Shown here: positions 9,471-19,325 of the stretch, piece after piece
Position numbering within the stretch: position 1 is the stretch's first letter
How the letters are laid out: each line of letters starts with the position of its first letter
DNA from: an uncultured bacterium
Lineage (GTDB): Bacteria; Margulisbacteria; WOR-1; XYC2-FULL-46-14; WPAF01
NCBI GenBank assembly: GCA_903930225.1
Contig: CAIYXV010000100.1
Span: 1-42,737 of the forward strand
Direction of reading: 5' to 3'
DNA length: 42,737 nucleotides
Program-made: the position numbers and the translations under genes
The notes under the pieces: generated by a model
Database searches by the model: none
Told to the model about the DNA's origin: nothing
Seen by the model: the letters and a program-made list of their open reading frames with translations, nothing else

Positions 9471-9639
9471 CCAGAAGCCCTCACCCGCGAATTTATTTTA
9501 ACCTGCGAATGAACTTCGCGGTTAAAATATGGGATATTGCTATAAGAAAACCAGGAACCGCGACGTTTAGTCGCAGGTTCCGATAATAGTTTCCCCCTCT
9601 ACCTTTGGGAGAGGGGGATTAAGGGGGTGAGGGTTTTGG
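9471..9639. repeat. MITE/REP-like palindromic intergenic element
   Basis: Imperfect terminal inverted repeats CCAGAAGCCCTCACCC / GGGGGTGAGGGTTTTGG enclosing three hairpins at 9495-9528, 9554-9581 and 9593-9617. Confidence 0.5.
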
Positions 9640-9649
9640 TCCAGAACTT

Positions 9650-12600
9650 TTAAAAGAAGCCGCCGAGGCCGACCGAGTAGGTGGTGTTTTGCGAGCTTTT
9701 GGTATCGTCAAAATGCGAGATGCCCAGGACTCCCTTCAGTCCCCAGCCGTCGCCAATGTACCCGACCCCTGTTTCTCCCTGTATATACATTATGTTCCCT
9801 GCTTTTCCCGAAATGCCGAACGGGATGTTCCAGCGTTTTTCGTTCCCGAAAAAGAAGGAAAGATCGGCTGCCGCCGAGCCGTAACCGCGCCAGTAGCCGC
9901 GGTCGCGGTTAAGCGGCCATAGGCCGTTCACGGTGATGGCCTGGGGGTTCCGTTCCACCCCGAACCCGAGCATAAACGAAGAATTCACGATTGCGTCGCC
10001 GAGATTGAACCGGTAGAGATATCGGGCGTAAGGATTAAAGGCAAAAGAAAATCGATCCGCTGGAGTATAAGCGGCGTCGTCATCCGCTTTCTTTTTAGCC
10101 CCATCGATATCGACTTTTGTAGGATCGGAGAACTCCCCGATATCCTGCTTGCTGGCGGCGATGAGCGGGCTGTTGTTGCCGGCAATTCTGACCGAGCCGT
10201 CAAGATCAAAGCCGAACATCATCAGGCTTTTTTCATTCAATGAAAGTTTATAGTCCATTCCCAGGGACAAGGCAAGATAAGTTGCGTAAAAGATGGATGA
10301 ATCCGGAGTGATGCCCGAGTACGAACTTTTATCCGGGTTCCAGGCAAATCCGTTCACTGTGTAGCCTGCCACATTCACCAGCATGGACGGGGCGATCCTG
10401 AAATTGAACCGGTCGCCGTCGTAGTTGTACCGCAGTTTAGCCGATATGGTGTGCGGCCGGTCGATCGTAAGCCTGGTGGCCGGCTCTGCCAAGCCGGCGG
10501 TCTTGAACTGCAGTTCCCGCTCGAGCCCGATTACGTAATCAAGCTTGAGGCTAAAGTTGCTGTATAATTTTATATCTGCGCTAAACATCGGCACGAAACC
10601 GGAAGTACGGGTACTATTGCTGCCGTTTTGATAGGAATCCACAACATAGGCGCCCCGGAACTCGATCGAGCTCAAGCCGCTCAGGTTCCTCTGGTTTATC
10701 AGTACCAGACTGTTCTCGATGCGGTCCTTTGTTTTCTGGAGGGTCGGATCGAATTCGGTGTTCAGCATACTGATCCTTGATCGGGCTTGCATGATCATGG
10801 CTGCCGCTCCTTTGAAGTCCCCGGTCTGGGCCAGCGAGACTGCCTTGTTGGCGTAAAGCTGGCACAGCAGCTTTTTTTCTTCGTTATCGAGATTTGATTT
10901 TCCTTCGAGCAGCTTGATCCCCTTGTCGTATTGTTCGATGGCGGCCTTGTGATCGAATTTCCGCAAACGGTAAATATCCCCGATCCCGGCGTAGGCCTGG
11001 GCGGTGTAGCGGTCAGCCGCGCTCTTGTCCGCTATTTTTTCGCCGGCGACGCGGGCGAGATTGTAATATTTAAGGGCTTCGCCATCGTCATTGAGCTTGT
11101 AGTTGTAAATGTCGGCCAGGCTCAAGTAGGCGGTGATAAGCGTATTCGTGAATTTCGGATCGTTCCTGATGCCGGACGGAAGAGTTTCGGAAGTTAAGAT
11201 CCCGATCACCTTCTTGTGCGATTCGACCGCTTTATCGGTCTCGTCGTTCTCAAGATATATCTTGCCGTATCCGTTCAGGATCCTAAGATAGGTATCAAGC
11301 AGTTCTTTCTGTCCGGTTTGAGAGAGCAGGTCCAAATTGCCGTTTATGAACTTGAGCGCGTTCTCGGCCGTTGCCGGAGCGTCTTTCTTGCCGGCCTTGG
11401 CAAGGGAGGCGGCGATCGTAATGATCGACTTGTCGTAAGCCTGCCGGGCCTCGGACAGACGGCCCATCTTGAAACAGAAAATATCCCCGATCGCGGCGTG
11501 AATGTTCGTCAGGAATTCAAGTTCCTTCTGGCCGAAGCTTTTCTGTTTTCCGATCAGGTCGACCGCGACGTTGTATTCGTCGACCGCCTCCTGATAAAGC
11601 TCCGCCGAAAGAAGATTCCCGATATATTCCAGGCGCATGGACCAGCTGTTCGCCCCGAAAGACGAAAGCACGGCTTCCGAAAGGAATTTCGATCCGCCGG
11701 TCTCGGCGCGGTTCTTTTGAATGAAGCGCAGGATCTTTGAAAGGTCAAGATGCATTGCCGACGCGCCGGTCTTGGCCGAAGCGTAGATCTCGGACCACTT
11801 GCCGGAATATCCGTCCGGGTTATCGCCCTTGAGCAGAACGCGGTTTATGATCAGGAGCATGGCTTTTTCCGGGTAAACCTTTCCGGGATAATACTGGTTA
11901 TCGGTGCGCATGAGATAATCTGCCTTGAGGCTGAGCGCCCAGTTAAAAGTCTTAATGAACCTCAATCCCTCTTTCAGCTGATCGACCGACTTCAGGTCCA
12001 CGCGGCTTAAGGCCTCAAAAGCTTCGGTTAAGAAACCAAATATTTTGTTAAAGTTGTTCGATATTTCCTGCGGGCTTTTACCCTTGCTTCCGATCAGACT
12101 GAGCCGCAGCAGGCTTTCCGCATCGCCCAGATAGGCTTTTGCCTTTTTCATTTGGACCGACGGTTTGTCCTGGTCCTCTTTTTTGATCAGTTCGATCGCT
12201 TTGTCAAAGAAGCCGGCAGCTTCGCCGAGCAGGGCCTCATCCTGCACCCCGGCCGCCTGCAGATGCCCGCCGATCGAAATGTAAAGACCGGCCCGGGAGG
12301 TTTTCATCGTTGTCAGGAACACGTCGTCCGATATCTTCGGATCGGCCAGGAGCATCTTGTAGATCCTTACCGCCTGCAGGTTCGAATCTTTCCCCGCGCC
12401 TTCACCGGCGATCTTATCCTCAAGGCTGCCCTTCATCCCATAGAGCCAGGCCAGAGTGGAGTAGGAGTTGAAGATATCCTCAAGGTTGCCGGGCAGCGCG
12501 AGCCTCTTTATATTTTCTTCCATCACTTTCAGGTCTTCGCTGTTTATAAGAGCGAAGGCCTCCTCGTATTTTTTATCCTCGATCAGGTTCTTGACCCTGA

Positions 12601-14911
12601 AGGCGAGGAATCCGGCCTGAGCATCGAGCAGCTTGTACTGTCCCTGGGCGGAGGTATCTTCTTTAAATAACTTAATGGCCTCCTGATATTCTTTGGTTGC
12701 ATTGGGAATATCGTCCAGTTCCTTAAGGTCCTTGGCCAGCGCAAAATGCAGTTCCGCGGCGCTTTTACGGGCCGTTTTCAGGGTATTGTCTTTCATGATG
12801 TTATCGCGGTTCTTTATTATCAGGTCCACCAGTGTTTTTACGCCGGAGATGGTCGTGCTTTCACCGTAAAGAAGCGCCTTGTAAATAGCCGCGGCGATGC
12901 GGTAATGCTCCTTGTCCCCGATCTTTTCCCCGTAAACCTCGTGCGCCCAGGCAAGGATCGAGATGTTTCCCAGGGCGGCGGTGTAATCCGGCTCTTTTTC
13001 CAGATATTTGTGCAGCAGGGTGAGCAGTTTTTTCTTTTTCGCTCCATCGATCGACGATTTGGCAATAGTTGCTTCGGCATCGTCTTTGAACTCCAGCTGG
13101 ACGTCCTCCGGATTTTTAAAAAACGCTTTCCAGGAAACATCGGTCCCGCCGAAGATCTCGGTCAGCTTGCCCTTCGGCACCGAGCGGTCGGCAAAGATAT
13201 CAGAAACGTTCTGTTCCAGCAGGCTGAAGATCAGCTCCGGTTTTTCCAGCTTGATAAAAGCGGTGGCGAACAGCTGGTTCGCTTCGATAATGCTGCCGTC
13301 GATCTGGGACCTGATCTGATCATCCGAAACACTGGCGCGGAGATCGCGCAGCATTTTTACCGCCTGTTTATAAACATTGGTTATTTCTGCCGGCTTATCG
13401 GAGAACTTAAGCTTGGTCTGAAGCGCGATCGTAATGTAATTAATGGTCGCCAGCTGGCGGTCTTTATCCTTCTTTTTATCCCCGATCGCTTTCCTGAGCG
13501 CGGCCGCGTTCTGTTTGAGGTAACTGTCGACCTCTCCCAGGTCGGGAGAAGAAAGGGCGAAGTCCCCGCCAATAATGGCCTGATAAATGGCGCCGGCCTT
13601 GTTGAGCAGTTTCAACCCCTGGGTCCGGTCTCCCTCGTCGCGGGATTCCTGATATTTATCCAGCATGAACGTTCCCATGTTCATGTAAACATTTGCCAGA
13701 TCGAGGTAGTTGTCGACCTCGGCGGGTTTTTTCCTGATCCCGTCGAGCGCGAGGTTCTCGCATCTGGCGTATTCCGCGACGGAGGCCTCTTTGAAAAATT
13801 TGACGTCGTAGGTCGATTCCAGCCCGTATTTTTTCGATATGGTCGAGATGGAGCCGAGCACGTACGCCAGCGAGAGCCGGTCTTTTAAGGTTTTATCGGG
13901 TTTAATGCCGGCCGAGAGAATGGTCTTCTTGTTCGGTATGTCCATGGCCGCGATCGTTTTCCACGGTTCCGCGCTGAGCGAAAGCTTTCCGTCATTGGCG
14001 AACGAGACCATAAGCAGCAGCGCCAGCTGCATCCGGTCGGGAATCGATTCCGGAGAATTCTTGTAAGGGAGATCGATCTTTTCCCAGAGAGCCCATTTGG
14101 CCTCATCGAAGAGGCGAGCGTTCAAAGCATAGGAAAGCGCGTCGTCCAGCGCCTTTACGTCCTTTTTTATCCGGGCAATCTTTATCTTGAGCCCGACGAT
14201 GGTCTTGGGGAAATTTATGCTTGCCGATCCGCCGGAGCCGGTCGGGTAGCCGGTCAGCGGAGAGGGAAGGGTTGCACCGGCGCTCATGGCTTCATATATC
14301 GCCAGTGCGGTGGTAAGCGAATCCAGGTCTTCCCGTTTTAAATATCTGCTGGCGAATTCCGCTACCGTATCCCGCGCGAACCGGTCCTGGTTCGGGTGTA
14401 CCGCGTAGGCGTTTTGGAAATCCGCGACGATTGAACCCGGAGCGTCTCCGCGCTGGAGTTCGGAATCGAACAATCCGATCACTGCCCATCTGTAATCGTC
14501 TCCCTGAAGTTTGGGGATCACATTGCGATAAGATGTTATGGCAGAACTATAGTTCCCGGATATTCGATAGGCGTCCGCTTTATAATAATCTATTTTGCCT
14601 TGGGTAAAGGAGCCGGTAGTCAGCAAGAAATTCTCAAAATCCGTTATCCCTAACGCCAGCGCTATGTCCGCGCCCTTTACGGAACGGTTGCCGCTTTTGA
14701 CTGCTTCGCTGACCGTTAATAGCTGTTTGTGGCTATTATTAACATATTTGATCAGCCACTTGGTGGCTTCGGCCTTGAAATAAGCAGTTCCCTGCGCCGG
14801 TTTACCGATCATATCCTTCAGGTCGGCATAATCCTTTTCGTCGTCTCCGACCTTCCGGCCGGATAAGACCTTAGGCTGAAAAAGAAGACCGATGCCGTTA
14901 ATTAGTGTCAT
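9650..14911 (-). CDS. Giant TPR protein with C-terminal outer-membrane beta-barrel-like region (BcsC-like logic)
   Basis: 1753 aa; many TPR-like helical repeats (AIGDIFCFKMGRLSEARQAYDKSI, AQAYAGIGDIYRLRKFDHKAAIEQYDKGIKLL), then alternating beta strands ending in VGLGGFF with terminal Phe. Confidence 0.65.
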   Translation of the reverse strand: MTLINGIGLLFQPKVLSGRKVGDDEKDYADLKDMIGKPAQGTAYFKAEATKWLIKYVNNSHKQLLTVSEAVKSGNRSVKGADIALALGITDFENFLLTTGSFTQGKIDYYKADAYRISGNYSSAITSYRNVIPKLQGDDYRWAVIGLFDSELQRGDAPGSIVADFQNAYAVHPNQDRFARDTVAEFASRYLKREDLDSLTTALAIYEAMSAGATLPSPLTGYPTGSGGSASINFPKTIVGLKIKIARIKKDVKALDDALSYALNARLFDEAKWALWEKIDLPYKNSPESIPDRMQLALLLMVSFANDGKLSLSAEPWKTIAAMDIPNKKTILSAGIKPDKTLKDRLSLAYVLGSISTISKKYGLESTYDVKFFKEASVAEYARCENLALDGIRKKPAEVDNYLDLANVYMNMGTFMLDKYQESRDEGDRTQGLKLLNKAGAIYQAIIGGDFALSSPDLGEVDSYLKQNAAALRKAIGDKKKDKDRQLATINYITIALQTKLKFSDKPAEITNVYKQAVKMLRDLRASVSDDQIRSQIDGSIIEANQLFATAFIKLEKPELIFSLLEQNVSDIFADRSVPKGKLTEIFGGTDVSWKAFFKNPEDVQLEFKDDAEATIAKSSIDGAKKKKLLTLLHKYLEKEPDYTAALGNISILAWAHEVYGEKIGDKEHYRIAAAIYKALLYGESTTISGVKTLVDLIIKNRDNIMKDNTLKTARKSAAELHFALAKDLKELDDIPNATKEYQEAIKLFKEDTSAQGQYKLLDAQAGFLAFRVKNLIEDKKYEEAFALINSEDLKVMEENIKRLALPGNLEDIFNSYSTLAWLYGMKGSLEDKIAGEGAGKDSNLQAVRIYKMLLADPKISDDVFLTTMKTSRAGLYISIGGHLQAAGVQDEALLGEAAGFFDKAIELIKKEDQDKPSVQMKKAKAYLGDAESLLRLSLIGSKGKSPQEISNNFNKIFGFLTEAFEALSRVDLKSVDQLKEGLRFIKTFNWALSLKADYLMRTDNQYYPGKVYPEKAMLLIINRVLLKGDNPDGYSGKWSEIYASAKTGASAMHLDLSKILRFIQKNRAETGGSKFLSEAVLSSFGANSWSMRLEYIGNLLSAELYQEAVDEYNVAVDLIGKQKSFGQKELEFLTNIHAAIGDIFCFKMGRLSEARQAYDKSIITIAASLAKAGKKDAPATAENALKFINGNLDLLSQTGQKELLDTYLRILNGYGKIYLENDETDKAVESHKKVIGILTSETLPSGIRNDPKFTNTLITAYLSLADIYNYKLNDDGEALKYYNLARVAGEKIADKSAADRYTAQAYAGIGDIYRLRKFDHKAAIEQYDKGIKLLEGKSNLDNEEKKLLCQLYANKAVSLAQTGDFKGAAAMIMQARSRISMLNTEFDPTLQKTKDRIENSLVLINQRNLSGLSSIEFRGAYVVDSYQNGSNSTRTSGFVPMFSADIKLYSNFSLKLDYVIGLERELQFKTAGLAEPATRLTIDRPHTISAKLRYNYDGDRFNFRIAPSMLVNVAGYTVNGFAWNPDKSSYSGITPDSSIFYATYLALSLGMDYKLSLNEKSLMMFGFDLDGSVRIAGNNSPLIAASKQDIGEFSDPTKVDIDGAKKKADDDAAYTPADRFSFAFNPYARYLYRFNLGDAIVNSSFMLGFGVERNPQAITVNGLWPLNRDRGYWRGYGSAAADLSFFFGNEKRWNIPFGISGKAGNIMYIQGETGVGYIGDGWGLKGVLGISHFDDTKSSQNTTYSVGLGGFF

Positions 14912-14962
14912 GGCATTGTCCCCCTTTTATATGGTTTATAGCACCCATCTTTTTCTCCTATC

Positions 14963-14993
14963 TATATATCGAAAAAAACCGGCGAAAAATTCA
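14963..14993 (-). promoter_or_regulatory. Conserved two-block upstream element P1
   Basis: TGAATTTT-TCGCCGGTTTTTTT-CGATATATA on the minus strand, upstream of ATG at 14911. Confidence 0.65.
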
Positions 14994-15003
14994 TGCGCCC
15001 CCA

Positions 15004-18000
15004 TTAAAAATCACTAAGGATATTAAGCATTTTTGTTATCTTATCCTCGTTGGAATAACCGGTATTGTTCTTTATTTCCAGGAGAGCGCTCGCGATCGAT
15101 TTAAAGTCGTCGTCTTTGTTGTCCTCGTAAAAGCGGTCAATGGTCCGGAACGTGTATCCAAGGATTATCTCATTGAGACCGCCCTGTTGGATTGATTGTA
15201 GCGTTTTCTTGTAGGTGCGGTAAGCTAAGGTGAAGATGACTTGTTTTTCGCCCTTTTCCCTGGTTTGCTCGGCCAAAGCGAGATAATTTTCGCTCAAACC
15301 GCGCAAAGCGTTCACATTGTTGGTATTGAATTGGAGCGCCTTTTTGTAGTTTTTGATGGCTTCTTCCGCGGCTTGCTGGTTGCTGCCGCGCCCCCACCAC
15401 ATGATATCTCCCCAGCTGGCCCAGGCATCCGCCTGCCGGAAAGGGAATTTGCCGAAAATAATTCTGACCAGATCTTTGTTCTCTGGTTTTAAGAAGTATT
15501 GAACGATTGGGTCATTGGTCTCTTTGACCTGCTCACCCAGCAGGGCGGCAAACCTTTGGTCCAGCAGGGTGTTGGTTTCGTAAAGATACTCCGCTTCTCT
15601 CTTTAGATTCCTTTTTTCATCCGGCGTGAGTTTAGGGGAGGCATCAATATTATTATTAATTGTTTTAAGATCCACCGTATAACTGCTTTCAATTATACCG
15701 GCTACTATAAGCCTGCTTTCCAGGCTTTGTCTTTCCTTGTATAACATAAGCACCATTTTCATAACCGATTGCATAGAGAGGTCGACTGCGTGTTCGCGAT
15801 TCGAAAGGTAAACATTGTGCACTTCGGCCAGTGCGGCCAGACCTAAATCCAGTCGTCTTTGTTTTTCCTGCGCCGTGCTGAACTCAGAAAATTCCGACCA
15901 CCCAAAATAAAGATCGGCTTGATAAATCTTGCCGTTGACATAGTGAACGTTTCTCGGGTCGGCTGAAGGATTGGCCATGGCCAGCCGTACGGCTGCGCGG
16001 TAGATCAGCAGTAAATCGGACAGATTTTCCTCCGCAACAACATCATATTCCATTTCTCTTGCAATTCTGAGGATTGCCTCCTTGGCGTTCTTATCGGATT
16101 TTATTCCGGCGTAGTCTGCGGTGCTTAAATTATCAAGCGTGTACAGAACGATCCGGTTCAAAAGCAAGGCATGGTTGAAATCATGATCCGCTTCCTTTTG
16201 GAATATCTGATTTTGCGCCGGTACATCTAATAGCGATTTACGCAATTTTTCGTATTCCTTTTTTATATTGTTTAGCTTGGGAAAATAAGTGTTGATTCCG
16301 ATGATAGACCTCAGGGCCTGATAAATCAAAAGCGGATCCTGTTCGCCGTTAAGCTCGTCATTAATAACTTCCATCAAAATCTTGTTTGCGTTTTTTCCCG
16401 TCTCAAGCGCCCGATCCAGGTCATCTTCGAATAGGCCACGACCCGATGGCAAAAGCCTGATGTTTGCACGCCCGATTTCCTTATTGCCCAAAATCTTCTC
16501 TATTTCTTTATGGGCATAGACCATCATTTTAAGGTAGATCTGCGCTTCGGCGAGCTTTAGCTTTGGCCTCAGCTCCTTCGGAACGTCCTTTTTGAACTTG
16601 TAGATAAGATCAAGCGTCCGCTTGAGGTCCCCTGCGCTCGCGGGGGTTTGATAATTGATCGCGATCCGCGGTATCAAGATCGCGGCCTCAAACTCGAATT
16701 GGACCGTCGGGATCAGGTTCCCTCCTTTTACCCTGACAGTGGGAACGCCGCTCTCGGACACCGATTTCATGATCTCGACTAACGCGTCGGAGAAGAGCCG
16801 GCTTCCCGGAGAGGCCTTGCCGGTCAGTTTATCCCAGGCGCCGCCGGACAATTCGGAGCGGTGGCGGTCATATTCCTCAAGGAAAGCTTCCCCGAGCTTG
16901 AACGCCTTCACGTGGTTGCCGCCGTCGTTGAACTCCCGCATGATCGCCACCATCATCGCCATGCGTGTGCCATCGTCGAACCGGTTCGAGTCGAGCGTCG
17001 ACTGGAGCAGGTCTCCGACCACGATCTCGCCGAAGTTCAAGGTCTTGAGGATGCCCTCGAGATTGAAAATGGTCATCATTACCAGCTGCGGGTTGTTGCT
17101 GAACTTGGCGAGCAGCAGGGTGCGGTAAAATGCTTCCGCCGCCGCTTGGTACCGGCCGATGTTCCTTAAGGCGGACGCGTAATTATAATTTACTTCAGCG
17201 TCATCGGGATAATATTCAAGCTGGCGTTTTGCGTTCCAGAACATTTCTTTTGCGGTTGCGGGAAACTGTGGTTTCGTGTGCGCGCCGTCGTTTGCGGCGA
17301 GATCCAAAAAATAGGTCAGGGGGGCGTCGATCAGGTCTGATCCGCTGATGCTCCGGGGGGAGGGCAGTAATTCGGGTGTTTCGATGATCGAAATCGTTTT
17401 CGGCAGGGAGCTATGATAGGGAGCGACCTTCACTTTTGAAGTCCGGTTCTCCTGCGCGATCGCGCCGGTCAGAGTAAGAACGGAGATGGTAGACATGTAA
17501 TATCTGGGAAGCGGCTTTTTGTCGCCGGCCCTCTGCACCGGATCGTGGATCCCGCTTACCTCGGATCCGTTCTTCTGCTTCTTACTTTTCGGTGTTTTCA
17601 TGGTCTGTCCGGCCACGTATTCATTGAGCCCGCCTTCAAAGTCGGCGGTCATTTTGGGATCGTTCAATCCCAGCGAGGCCATCAGATAAACGTCGAGCGG
17701 AATGATGTTCCGGTCGGAATCGACCCTGACGCTTGCCGCTTTTTTCCCTGCGGCCAGCTGCGCCAATAAATTCCTGGCCTGGCAGACGGTGCCGGGATCG
17801 TCCGAAGCGAGGATCGCTTCTCCCAGTTCCTTCGGGCCGCGGATGCCGTCGTATTTTTCGGTAAAGCCCAATCTGGCCTCGCCGAACTCGATGCGGGTTG
17901 AGATGCGTCCGCCGGCGTCCACTATCACTTCCAGCTGGTCGGGGACAAAAGGCGTAACGTGAGCGGCCTCGATCTTCAAGAGGACGTCCTCGAAGCATTC

Positions 18001-19212
18001 CTTCGTTATGAAAAGTTTTCCCTTGGTGTAATAAGAAACGACCGCTCCCTTTTCCTCTTTTTCCGAGCCCGTCCCGTTGCCGAGCGGTTTTACTCCATAA
18101 TAGGTGAGCCGGTATCCGGATTTGCCGAGCAGGTTATCGATTAAGTCCTTGTGCGTCCAGTCGAGCACATAATAGGTGGTCCCGTTTTCGTTCAGGGTCA
18201 GTAGATTTTTAGCCCTTTCCGAGGGGTCCGCGATCTGCCGGTACATGGCGCCGGAAAAATTTACCGCCGCTTCAAGAACCGCCAGATTGTCGCGCTGGAC
18301 CTTTTCCCAGTATCCCTTGTTCCCGGTGTCGAAACGGGCAAAGTCCTCGAGCGCGGCCGGTACGATATAGGATGGGTTCACGGTAATGGCTCCGCGCAGG
18401 ACGTCCTTGTGCCCCCATCCGTCCGAAACGGTCAGAATATGACGGTGGTTCTTCTCAATGATATCGAACGCTTTGATGCGGGAGAGGAATTTGGCGGCGA
18501 GATCGGCGTAATATTCTTTTCCGCCGGCGGGGGCTTTCCAGACGCCGCTTTTTACCAGCGCGTCGGCGCGGACCAGCGACCAGGCGATGTAAAGATCGGC
18601 GTCAGTCGCGGAATGCCGGTCTGACAGATTAACGGCCTGGACCGTTTGTGATTTTAGGACGCCGTTATTATCCTTTTCTTCTACCAGCTCCATTCTCCAG
18701 GGAAGGAGCTGATTGTCGTTTAGGGAATTTAATACACCGTTTAAAAGGCGGTCGAAATTGTTTTGATAAACGCCGACCTGGGCTGGATTGTCCTGATAGA
18801 TCGATGAGGCATTGGCCAGGATCTTCATCCAGTAGCCCATCCCTTCGGAAACGACATCGTCGTCCTGAAGGCGGTAAATGTACGAGGCGTCGCCGACGTT
18901 GAGCATGAACCCGGGATTGTTCTTGTCGTTTACAGGAGAGAGCGCGCTCGCGATCACGGAAGGGAGCTCCTTTGACCATTTTTCGGCGAACTGGGGAGAG
19001 AGCGTTCCGTTATCCATCACATTGCAAACGCCGGATATAGGAAGTCCGGCCTGCACGGATGAAACAGCGGTATGGTTTTCGTGGCTAAGGTAGGCCGGGA
19101 CACCGATCGCCAGAACGGCGGCGGCTCCCAAAGATAATCGCAAAAAGCCGCGGCGGGTCATCCCCGACGGCGGGCTTTGATTGAAATTATTTATCCTAAA
19201 TTGGTTAGCCAT
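15004..19212 (-). CDS. Tat-exported GH8-family (BcsZ-like) hydrolase domain fused to TPR-like repeats
   Basis: Twin-arginine signal MTRRGFLRLSLGAAAVLAIGVPAYLS; GH8 motifs VSEGMGYWM and SATDADLYIAWSLVRA; TPR-like repeats in the C-terminal part. Confidence 0.78.
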   Translation of the reverse strand: MANQFRINNFNQSPPSGMTRRGFLRLSLGAAAVLAIGVPAYLSHENHTAVSSVQAGLPISGVCNVMDNGTLSPQFAEKWSKELPSVIASALSPVNDKNNPGFMLNVGDASYIYRLQDDDVVSEGMGYWMKILANASSIYQDNPAQVGVYQNNFDRLLNGVLNSLNDNQLLPWRMELVEEKDNNGVLKSQTVQAVNLSDRHSATDADLYIAWSLVRADALVKSGVWKAPAGGKEYYADLAAKFLSRIKAFDIIEKNHRHILTVSDGWGHKDVLRGAITVNPSYIVPAALEDFARFDTGNKGYWEKVQRDNLAVLEAAVNFSGAMYRQIADPSERAKNLLTLNENGTTYYVLDWTHKDLIDNLLGKSGYRLTYYGVKPLGNGTGSEKEEKGAVVSYYTKGKLFITKECFEDVLLKIEAAHVTPFVPDQLEVIVDAGGRISTRIEFGEARLGFTEKYDGIRGPKELGEAILASDDPGTVCQARNLLAQLAAGKKAASVRVDSDRNIIPLDVYLMASLGLNDPKMTADFEGGLNEYVAGQTMKTPKSKKQKNGSEVSGIHDPVQRAGDKKPLPRYYMSTISVLTLTGAIAQENRTSKVKVAPYHSSLPKTISIIETPELLPSPRSISGSDLIDAPLTYFLDLAANDGAHTKPQFPATAKEMFWNAKRQLEYYPDDAEVNYNYASALRNIGRYQAAAEAFYRTLLLAKFSNNPQLVMMTIFNLEGILKTLNFGEIVVGDLLQSTLDSNRFDDGTRMAMMVAIMREFNDGGNHVKAFKLGEAFLEEYDRHRSELSGGAWDKLTGKASPGSRLFSDALVEIMKSVSESGVPTVRVKGGNLIPTVQFEFEAAILIPRIAINYQTPASAGDLKRTLDLIYKFKKDVPKELRPKLKLAEAQIYLKMMVYAHKEIEKILGNKEIGRANIRLLPSGRGLFEDDLDRALETGKNANKILMEVINDELNGEQDPLLIYQALRSIIGINTYFPKLNNIKKEYEKLRKSLLDVPAQNQIFQKEADHDFNHALLLNRIVLYTLDNLSTADYAGIKSDKNAKEAILRIAREMEYDVVAEENLSDLLLIYRAAVRLAMANPSADPRNVHYVNGKIYQADLYFGWSEFSEFSTAQEKQRRLDLGLAALAEVHNVYLSNREHAVDLSMQSVMKMVLMLYKERQSLESRLIVAGIIESSYTVDLKTINNNIDASPKLTPDEKRNLKREAEYLYETNTLLDQRFAALLGEQVKETNDPIVQYFLKPENKDLVRIIFGKFPFRQADAWASWGDIMWWGRGSNQQAAEEAIKNYKKALQFNTNNVNALRGLSENYLALAEQTREKGEKQVIFTLAYRTYKKTLQSIQQGGLNEIILGYTFRTIDRFYEDNKDDDFKSIASALLEIKNNTGYSNEDKITKMLNILSDF

Positions 19213-19279
19213 GGCACTTATCCCTCCGAGTGCTCGTTTTTATAATTATCGCCACAAAAACACTATGCTCCTCTCTGTA

Positions 19280-19310
19280 TATATATCGAAAAAAATGAGG
19301 GGTAATTTCA
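19280..19310 (-). promoter_or_regulatory. Conserved two-block upstream element P2
   Basis: TGAAATTA-CCCCTCATTTTTTT-CGATATATA, upstream of ATG at 19212. Confidence 0.65.
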
Positions 19311-19325
19311 AGCTGTTTTTGCCGG

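Noticed and set aside
12746-13888. Plus-strand 380-aa ORF inside the TPR-barrel gene
   Set aside because: Antisense shadow of the minus-strand coding frame, no domain signal; the same applies to the other long plus-strand ORFs between 1.9 and 42.7 kb.
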